This document shows, in pieces, positions 58,305 to 64,000 of a stretch of 64,000 nt of DNA. The notes under the pieces are model-generated. The model was not told the origin of the DNA. It was given only the letters and a program-made list of their open reading frames with translations, and did no database searches. Numbering within the stretch: the stretch's first letter is position 1; every line of letters starts with the position of its first letter. A program made the position numbers and the translations under genes. This DNA comes from Halobaculum sp. MBLA0143 (GTDB lineage Archaea > Halobacteriota > Halobacteria > Halobacteriales > Haloferacaceae), in assembly GCF_041361465.1 (NCBI RefSeq), contig NZ_JBGKAC010000001.1, positions 1,302,001-1,366,000 of the forward strand. Direction: 5' to 3'.

Positions 58305-60515
58305 ATGGTGTTGTGGCTACTCCCGTTGGTGGGCGCCCTCGGGCTGCTCGTCCCGTTGGTGCTCGCGCAGTTCGACGACGACGTGGAGGTGTTCCTCACC
58401 CGCGTCGCGGTGACGTTCTTCGGGCAGTACGTCGCCCGGGAGAGCGACCGGAAACGGGACCAACAACGCCGGATGCGGGCGGCACACGTCGGCGACACCC
58501 ACCGGTCGTTCGCCGCCCAGACGCTGTTGTTCGCGGCGGTGTTGGGGCTGGTCGGGAGCGTGCTCGGGGTGTACGTCATCGCCGGCGGGTTGTTCGCGCT
58601 CCAGGTCGGCGGCGAGGCCATCGCCGCCAGACTCCCCCCGGCGCTGTCGTTCGTCGGCGAGTTCGACACCGTCTCCGATCTGGGCGTCGTCCAACTGTTC
58701 CCGTTGCTGTTGGTGTCGTCGGCGACGTTCGGGACGTTGTTCGGCGCCGGCACCTACTACGGCCGGTGGCTCCTGGTGGACAACACGGCGTACGCTCGGG
58801 CGGGGAAGATCGAGGCCACCCTCCCGCGGACGGTGGCGTTCGTGTACGCCCTCTCGCGGTCCGGGATGGCGTTCCCGAAGGTGATGAACACGCTCGCCGA
58901 CAACGAGGACGTGTACGGGGAGGCCGCCCGGGAGTTGGGGGTGGCCGTCAGGGAGATGGAGACGCTGGGGGCCGACCCCATCACGGCGATGGACCGGCTG
59001 TCCGAGCGCACTCCCTCGGACAACATGTCGGAGTTCGCGGGCAACCTCTCGTCCGTGTTGGGCAGTGGGCGCAACCTCTCGGAGTTTCTCCGCAACCAGT
59101 ACCAGCGGTACCAGGACGAGGCGGAGTCACAACAGGAGCAGTACTTGGAGATCCTGTCGACGATGGCCGAGGCGTACGTGACGGTCCTGGTGGCCGGCCC
59201 GTTGTTCCTCATCACGATCCTGGTCGTGATCGGGCTCGTGCTCGGCCAGAACACGATGGTGGTGTTGCGGTTCGTGGTGTACCTCGGCGTCCCGTTGGCG
59301 ACGCTGGGGTTCGCCGTCTACATCGACTCCGTCTCACAGCGGACCCGAGGCGCCGGCGCGGCGACGGAGTCGTACACGGACCCCCGGACGACCGCGCTGG
59401 GGGGTGGTGACGGGGACGGTGGCGGGCCCGAGCCGTTGGCGACGACGGGGTCGGTCGCCGTCGACGGCGCCGGTCGGCCGGTGGCCACGACCGACGGCGG
59501 GGAGGAGGCGGCGGCCGACGGCGGGACGGTGACGGAGGAGACGACGGCGGATCGGTGGGCGGAGAGTCGACAGCGGCTGGCGGCGTACGACGCCGTCGAG
59601 TCGTACCTGTCGTTGCTGCGCCGGCCGGGGCGACTCCTCCGCGAACGGCCGTCCGTGACGGCGTGGGTGACGGTTCCGGTGGCGCTCGTCTGGATCCTCG
59701 TCCGGGCGGGTGCGGTGCCGGCGGATCCGCTCGCGGCCGCCCGGACGCTCGACAGCCCAGTCGTGGAGGGGCTCGTCTCCGTGATCGGGGTGTACGCGGC
59801 CGTCTACGAGTACGAGAGCAGACGCACCAAACGGATCGAGTCGGCGGTGCCGGACTTCCTAGACCGGATGGCGTCCGTCAACGACGCCGGAATGTCCGTC
59901 GTGGAGAGCGTGGAGACGCTGTCGCGCGACGACGTGGGGGCGCTCACGCCGGAGCTACGCCGGACCTGGCGCGACGTGGAGTGGGGCGCCGACCTGGCGA
60001 CGGCGCTCCACCGTCTCCGAGAACGAGTCAACTCCGTGATGATGACCCGGGCAGTCGCCCTGACGACGAACGCCGTGGCCGCCAGCGGCGACGTGGCGCC
60101 GGTGATGGAGATCGCGGCCGACGAGGCCCGCTCTACCCAGCAGCTCCGCCGGGAGCGCCGGCAGGTGATGGCGACGTACATGATCGTGATCTACGTCTCC
60201 TTCTTCGTGTTCCTGGCCATCGTCGGCGCGCTGACGGCGTCGTTCCTGCCGGCCATCGAGAGCGCGGAGCTGGGCGGCTCGCTGCCCGGCGGCGGCTCCG
60301 TCCCCGGGGTCGGCGGCGGCGCCGGGGCGCTGTCGGGGATCCAGAACGTGAACTCGGCGCAGTACGTCGTCCTGTTCTTCCACGCGGCCGTCGTCCAGGG
60401 GCTGTCCTCGGGCCTCATCGCCGGGCAACTGGGCGAGGGGAACGTCCGCGACGGAGCGAAACACGTCACACTGATGTTGGCCGTCGCCTACGTGGTGTTC
60501 ACGTACGTGGTCTGA
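58305..60515 (+). CDS. Type IV pilus membrane platform protein (PilC/TadC-type)
   Basis: 736 residues from ATG 58305. Two T2SSF domains: the first around residues 185-300 (TLPRTVAFVYALSRSGMAFP, ETLGADPITAMDRLSERTPS), the second around 520-620 (SAVPDFLDRMASVNDAGMSV). A Gly/Asp-rich linker of ~80 residues separates them. About nine membrane helices. Pairs with the ATPase to extrude pilins. No pilin gene (type III signal peptide) is seen nearby, so substrates are encoded elsewhere. Confidence 0.9.
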   Translation: MVLWLLPLVGALGLLVPLVLAQFDDDVEVFLTRVAVTFFGQYVARESDRKRDQQRRMRAAHVGDTHRSFAAQTLLFAAVLGLVGSVLGVYVIAGGLFALQVGGEAIAARLPPALSFVGEFDTVSDLGVVQLFPLLLVSSATFGTLFGAGTYYGRWLLVDNTAYARAGKIEATLPRTVAFVYALSRSGMAFPKVMNTLADNEDVYGEAARELGVAVREMETLGADPITAMDRLSERTPSDNMSEFAGNLSSVLGSGRNLSEFLRNQYQRYQDEAESQQEQYLEILSTMAEAYVTVLVAGPLFLITILVVIGLVLGQNTMVVLRFVVYLGVPLATLGFAVYIDSVSQRTRGAGAATESYTDPRTTALGGGDGDGGGPEPLATTGSVAVDGAGRPVATTDGGEEAAADGGTVTEETTADRWAESRQRLAAYDAVESYLSLLRRPGRLLRERPSVTAWVTVPVALVWILVRAGAVPADPLAAARTLDSPVVEGLVSVIGVYAAVYEYESRRTKRIESAVPDFLDRMASVNDAGMSVVESVETLSRDDVGALTPELRRTWRDVEWGADLATALHRLRERVNSVMMTRAVALTTNAVAASGDVAPVMEIAADEARSTQQLRRERRQVMATYMIVIYVSFFVFLAIVGALTASFLPAIESAELGGSLPGGGSVPGVGGGAGALSGIQNVNSAQYVVLFFHAAVVQGLSSGLIAGQLGEGNVRDGAKHVTLMLAVAYVVFTYVV

Positions 60516-61235
60516 ATGGCAGGGTTCGACGGAGACGAACAGACGGGACAGTCCGGCGGAGACGCGACAGGACGGCGACGCGCGGTCGCGGAGACGTACG
60601 ACCGAATCGCAGACCACTTCGCCGAGACCCGCCACCACCCGTGGCCGGAGGTGCGGGAGTTCCTGGCGGACCGCGAGGGAACCGTCGGGCTGGATCTGGG
60701 CGCCGGCAACGGTCGCCACGCCGAGCTGTTGGCCGAGCGGACGGACCGCGTGGTGGCCCTCGACGCGAGTCGGGCGTTGCTGGCGGTCGCCCGCGAGCGG
60801 GCCACGGAGCGGGAGTACGACGACCGGCTCGCGGCCGTCGCGGGCGACGCCGTCCGACTCCCGGTCCGGACGGACAGCGTCGAGTTGGGGGTGTACGTCG
60901 CCACGCTCCACCACGTCCCGACGCGGACCGACCGCGTGGCGTCGCTGTCGGAGTTGGCCCGCGTGCTCGCGCCCGACGGCGTCGCGGTCGTCTCCGTCTG
61001 GAGCACGGCCCACGACCGATTCGACCGCGAGGAGGGGTTCGACACGACCGTCGACTGGACGCTCCCCGGCGGCGAGACGGTCCCGCGGTACTACCACGTG
61101 TACGACCCCGCGGAGTTCCGGGCGGACCTGGCCGACAGCCGGCTGACCGTCCGTTCGACGCGGGTTTCGAGCGGCAACTGCTACGCGGTCGTCACGACGA
61201 GCCGGGAGGAAGACACTTGTAGCCGGCCCGCGTAG
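60516..61235 (+). CDS. Trm9-like SAM-dependent methyltransferase
   Basis: 239 residues, ATG immediately after the PilC-type stop. The N-terminal AETYDRIADHFAETRHHPWP followed by VREFL is the hallmark of Trm9/ALKBH8 methyltransferases, which finish 5-methoxycarbonylmethyl-uridine at tRNA wobble position 34. SAM motif VGLDLGAGNGRHAELLAE, then VALDASRALL and VYVATLHHVPTRTDRV. The position after the pilus genes is probably incidental. Confidence 0.85.
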   Translation: MAGFDGDEQTGQSGGDATGRRRAVAETYDRIADHFAETRHHPWPEVREFLADREGTVGLDLGAGNGRHAELLAERTDRVVALDASRALLAVARERATEREYDDRLAAVAGDAVRLPVRTDSVELGVYVATLHHVPTRTDRVASLSELARVLAPDGVAVVSVWSTAHDRFDREEGFDTTVDWTLPGGETVPRYYHVYDPAEFRADLADSRLTVRSTRVSSGNCYAVVTTSREEDTCSRPA

Positions 61236-61244
61236 GATCACGGT

Positions 61245-61505
61245 ATGCGTCAACGCATCACACGGACGGTCGACAGGGCGAAGTACGCGGCGGTCGGCGG
61301 CGCCGTCGGCGGTGCGGTCGGGGGACTGTTCGGCCGGAACGCGGCCTCCAGCGGCGCGGCCGCGGGGGCACTCGTGGGCGCGACCGTCGGCGAGAAACGG
61401 GCGACCGTGGACGCCGTCGTGGAGCGCAGCGGCGTGGACGGCCTCGTTCGGCGGGCACGCGACACCGCGCGAGAACGGGCGAGCCGACGCGCCGAGTCGG
61501 AGTAG
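61245..61505 (+). CDS. Small glycine-zipper protein
   Basis: 86 residues from ATG 61245. A Gly/Ala-rich hydrophobic stretch with glycine-zipper spacing (AVGGAVGGAVGGLFGRNAAS, AGALVGATVGEK) could form a membrane helical hairpin. A charged helix follows (RARDTARERASRRAESE). Unknown function. Confidence 0.65.
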   Translation: MRQRITRTVDRAKYAAVGGAVGGAVGGLFGRNAASSGAAAGALVGATVGEKRATVDAVVERSGVDGLVRRARDTARERASRRAESE

Positions 61506-61608
61506 CCCCGGCGGGCGGTCGTCACGAACCGACACTCCGAGGGAGACTTTTTGTGTGTTCGACGGACACACAGCAGACGATGTCAGTGACGCCCGGCGGT
61601 GATCGACG

Positions 61609-61851
61609 GTGAACGAACACGTGAGACAGCTGGCCGAGACACTGCGGCGGTCGTTCGTCCCTCTCGACGGAGTCGCGCGGGTCGTGACGGCGCTCGGCGG
61701 CGCGTTCGTCGTCGTTCGGGCACTCGTCGCCAGCCTCCAGGTGTGTTCGGCGGGGACGAACTGTCCGCCGGTCGTCACCTCGGAGACGGCGGTGTCCGTG
61801 TTGTTCGGCGTGACGCTCCTGTACGTCGCCGCCCGGTTCGACCCGCAGTGA
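61609..61851 (+). CDS. Small membrane protein, two helices
   Basis: 80 residues from GTG 61609. Two hydrophobic segments (VVTALGGAFVVVRALVASLQ and AVSVLFGVTLLYVAARF) flank a short loop with two Cys (VCSAGTNCPP), which would be outside the cell and could form a disulfide. No family recognised. Confidence 0.6.
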   Translation: MNEHVRQLAETLRRSFVPLDGVARVVTALGGAFVVVRALVASLQVCSAGTNCPPVVTSETAVSVLFGVTLLYVAARFDPQ

Positions 61852-61967
61852 GCCGTCACGGGAGTCGCCGCCGCGAAGGGTGTGTTCGCCCGAACTGTCG
61901 GCCTGTCACTCGTTCTCGTCGCCCCCGACTCGGAAGCCACAATACCACCCGGTCGTGAAGGGGGGGT

Positions 61968-63011
61968 ATGAGTGCAGAGCCGTTCGCCTGGGACGGGGGA
62001 GAGGTCCGTCCGGGCGAGACGGAACACGTCCGGTTCCCCGTCAGCGAGACGTACCTGGGCGACCCGGTGGAGACGCCCGTGACGGTCGTCTGCGGGGAAC
62101 GACCCGGACCGACGGCGTTTCTGACCGCGGCCGTCCACGGGGACGAACTGAACGGGGTCGAAGTGGTGCGGGAGGTGGCCCACGACTGGAACCACGCCGA
62201 CGTCCACGGCACACTCGTCTGTCTGCCGGTCGTCAACACGCAGGGGTTCGTCTCACAGGAGCGGTACCTCCCGGTGCAGGACCGGGATCTGAACCGTGCG
62301 TTCCCGGGGAGCCCCGACTCGACGGGTGCGAAACGCATCGCCCACCGGATTTACGAGCAGTTCCTCTCACAGTGTGACTTCGGGGTCGACTTCCACACCT
62401 CCACGCGCGGGCGGTCGAACATGTTCCACGTCCGAGCGGACATGAACGACGAGGACGTGGCACGGCTGGCGCGCGCCTTCGGGACGAACATGATCATGGA
62501 CACGGACGGCTCCGAGGGGATGCTCCGCCGGGAGCTGTCGGAGGCAGGCGTGCCGACGATCACGGTGGAGATGGGTGAGGCCCACCGGTTCGAGCGCCAC
62601 CTGATCGACCACGCGCTCGCGGGCGTCGAGAGCGTGTTCGGGGAGTACGGCGTGTTCCCGGACCGCGAGGTACGGTGGCCGGGGTGGCGCACCACCGTCT
62701 CCGGCTGGGAGGAGAAGACCTGGCTCCGGGCCGACGTCGGCGGCATCGTCGAGGTCCACGCCGACCGCGGCGGGCTCGTCCACGGTGGCGACCGGGTGTG
62801 TACGATCACGAACCCGTTCAAGACGGAGAAGACGGTCGTCGAGGCGCCGTTCACCGGCGTCGTCGTCGGCGTGCTGGAGAACCCGGTCGTCTCCCCCGGC
62901 AACCCCCTGTGTCACCTCGCCAGCGTCGAGGACGACACCCGACAGGCCATCGAACACGCCCGCAACGGCGACGGCGACCCCGCAGGCGACGTACCCGCCG
63001 CCTCCGAGTGA
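61968..63011 (+). CDS. Succinylglutamate desuccinylase/aspartoacylase-family deacylase
   Basis: 347 residues from ATG 61968. Zinc carboxypeptidase-like fold: metal motif AAVHGDELNGVEVVREVA (His, Glu), VVNTQGFVSQERYLPVQDRD, second His in FGVDFHTSTRGRSNMFHV and catalytic Glu in TITVEMGEAH. The C-terminal ~90 residues form a biotinyl/lipoyl-like beta domain (VEVHADRGGLVHGGDRVCTI). Removes an acyl group from an amino-acid derivative; the partner of RimK-type ligases in many archaea, none of which is seen here. Confidence 0.88.
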   Translation: MSAEPFAWDGGEVRPGETEHVRFPVSETYLGDPVETPVTVVCGERPGPTAFLTAAVHGDELNGVEVVREVAHDWNHADVHGTLVCLPVVNTQGFVSQERYLPVQDRDLNRAFPGSPDSTGAKRIAHRIYEQFLSQCDFGVDFHTSTRGRSNMFHVRADMNDEDVARLARAFGTNMIMDTDGSEGMLRRELSEAGVPTITVEMGEAHRFERHLIDHALAGVESVFGEYGVFPDREVRWPGWRTTVSGWEEKTWLRADVGGIVEVHADRGGLVHGGDRVCTITNPFKTEKTVVEAPFTGVVVGVLENPVVSPGNPLCHLASVEDDTRQAIEHARNGDGDPAGDVPAASE

Positions 63012-63017
63012 CAACGG

Positions 63018-63166
63018 CGACGAATCCCGCGCCACCGGGCCCGTTCCGGCGGCGACGAATCCCGCGCCACCGGGCCCGTTCCGGCGGCGACGAATCCCGC
63101 GCCACCGGGCCCGTTCCGGCGGCGACGAATCCCGCGCCACCGAGACCGTTCCGGTGGCGACGAACC
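63018..63166. repeat. 35-bp tandem repeat array, four copies
   Basis: Units begin CGACGAATCCCGCGCCACCG at 63018, 63053 and 63088 (identical) and 63123 (three changes), plus a nine-base fifth start. The array lies between the deacylase stop and the Lrp promoter. Units abut without spacers, so it is not CRISPR. 35 is not a multiple of three and no start precedes it, so it is non-coding. Confidence 0.95.
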
Positions 63167-63194
63167 TCCCAACCACGTTTTCTTCTTCGCAAGG

Positions 63195-63203
63195 TACTTT
63201 TTC
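63195..63203 (+). promoter_or_regulatory. TATA region of the Lrp/AsnC gene
   Basis: TACTTTTTC, 22-30 bases before ATG 63225. Confidence 0.5.
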
Positions 63204-63224
63204 GCTCACCGTAAATGTCCCTTC

Positions 63225-63653
63225 ATGAGTTCGTCGTCGACGGCCGAGCGCGTCCTCGACGCCCTCGAGGCCGACGCGCAGGCCTCTCACGCCGAGATTG
63301 CGGAGCGTGCGGGGGTGTCGAAGCCGACTGTCAGGAAGTACATCGACCAACTGGAGGACGACGGGGTGGTCGTCGGTTACTCCGCCGAGGTCGACCCCAA
63401 GAAGCTCTCCGGCCGCACGATCGCGTTCGTCGGGGTCGAAGCCGAGAGCGACCGCTACGTCGAGGCCACCCGGGGGCTCAAGTCCCTCGACGCGATCGAA
63501 CGACTGTACACCTCCTCGGGCGATCACATGTTCATGGCCGAGGTGCGCGCCGCGGACGGCGAGGACCTCGGCGTGGTGATCGACGAGGAGGTGCTCGCCG
63601 TCGAGGGCGTCGAAGCCGCCCACCCGTCCGTTCTCCAGGAGCGTCTGAAGTGA
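63225..63653 (+). CDS. Lrp/AsnC-family transcriptional regulator
   Basis: 142 residues from ATG 63225. N-terminal helix-turn-helix (ASHAEIAERAGVSKPTVRKY, LEDDGVVVGYSAEVDPKKL) and a C-terminal RAM/ACT ligand domain (FVGVEAESDRYVEATRGL, YTSSGDHMFMAEVRA). These proteins sense amino acids. The next gene overlaps its stop (GTGA), so both are likely in one transcript. Confidence 0.9.
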   Translation: MSSSSTAERVLDALEADAQASHAEIAERAGVSKPTVRKYIDQLEDDGVVVGYSAEVDPKKLSGRTIAFVGVEAESDRYVEATRGLKSLDAIERLYTSSGDHMFMAEVRAADGEDLGVVIDEEVLAVEGVEAAHPSVLQERLK

Positions 63654-63970
63654 GTGTCGTCGACAGCCTCCCGACGCGTCCGCTGTCGGACGCGACCGTC
63701 TCGAGGCTCAACCGTTCGGAGCCGGTGACGCTCGCGGTCGCCGTCGACACCGACGCGGGTGGCTCCGACGACGACCCGACCGACGAAACGAGTGACGACA
63801 CGGACGACACCCGTGGCCTGCTCGTCGCCACCGACGAGTGGGTGCGCGGGCTGGCGTTCGACGACGGCTGGCGGGTCGTCCACGCCGTCGACTACCGGGC
63901 CGGCGACGACGGCGAGGGTCGCTACGAGGCGCTCCGCGAGTGTGAGACTGCCGTCCGGGAGACGCTGTAG
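63650..63970 (+). CDS. Uncharacterised small acidic protein coupled to the Lrp regulator
   Basis: 106 residues from GTG 63650, overlapping the regulator's stop. Conserved-looking ends (LPTRPLSDATVSRLNRSEPV; GLLVATDEWVRGLAFDDGWR; HAVDYRAGDDGEGRYEALRE) surround an acidic insert of Asp/Thr repeats. Not recognised; the coupling suggests a partner of the regulator. Confidence 0.6.
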   Translation: MSVVDSLPTRPLSDATVSRLNRSEPVTLAVAVDTDAGGSDDDPTDETSDDTDDTRGLLVATDEWVRGLAFDDGWRVVHAVDYRAGDDGEGRYEALRECETAVRETL

Positions 63971-64000
63971 CGACGGTCGGCTCCGCCTCTCGTGTTCGCC

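Noticed and set aside
63018-63166. CRISPR array
   Set aside because: Repeat units abut directly with no spacers, and no cas gene is in the window.

Overview
The window is chromosomal DNA of an extremely halophilic archaeon (class Halobacteria). The DNA is very GC rich, the proteins are acidic, and many starts are GTG with GTGA or ATGA stop/start overlaps. Promoters are archaeal TATA boxes about 25-30 bases before mostly leaderless starts. Lineage markers include HMG-CoA reductase, SMC/ScpA, presenilin-type proteases, Tat lipoprotein signals and a KsgA-HemK pair. No stretch over 300 bases lacks a gene, except about 375 bases (45912-46286) holding a gene remnant.

Layout. 1-6382: a glycosyltransferase (cut by the left edge) diverges from a compact run: oxidoreductase fusion, CDP-alcohol phosphatidyltransferase, zinc-site-less dehydrogenase, PTPS/QueD-like enzyme, methyltransferase. 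Together they look like a pathway of unknown product. 6384-11515: scpA, smc and a coiled-coil gene. 11596-12602: a small ORF and an HTH-Fic/Doc fusion. 12727-14657: two tandem presenilin-type proteases. 14663-18701: PUA and NYN proteins, MaoC hydratase, hydrolase and acyl-CoA ligase. 18721-24551: Hsp20 with a His/Asp tail, a zinc-finger microprotein, hmgA, a lipoprotein, an MBL protein, a HAD hydrolase and RFAP synthase. 24588-29341: a thiolase with a Cys-less HMG-CoA-synthase/DUF35 fusion, KsgA, a HemK-like methyltransferase and a cytidine-deaminase-fold protein. 29400-30800: a solo TnpB and tRNA-Lys(CTT). 30943-39622: RCK-DHH phosphoesterase, PRC-barrel, ABC exporter, large FAD/Fe-S D-lactate-type dehydrogenase, DUF123.

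39713-47897 is the accessory island and the most unusual part. It holds an orphan antitoxin and two near-identical copies of a module: a ribbon-helix-helix gene with a perfect palindromic operator, a candidate structured leader, and an uncharacterised acidic protein. An ABC exporter, a regulator and an intact heliorhodopsin lie with the first copy. The second copy ends in a truncated heliorhodopsin remnant. The module was evidently duplicated, then rearranged. The leader could form two mutually exclusive helices next to the start codon, and the differences between copies preserve pairing, so it may be an undescribed RNA switch.

48044-63970 returns to core content: NikR with a perfect inverted-repeat operator, SCO1 and thioredoxin-like proteins, an acyl-CoA ligase, a NitT/TauT-type ABC importer, a cobalamin-binding-like protein, a DUF5787-like protein, a PilB/PilC-type pilus motor, a Trm9-like methyltransferase, small membrane proteins, an AstE/AspA-like deacylase, a 35-bp tandem repeat and an Lrp/AsnC regulator.

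A second theme is in-frame minisatellites, each a multiple of three bases, in the disordered parts of at least six genes.
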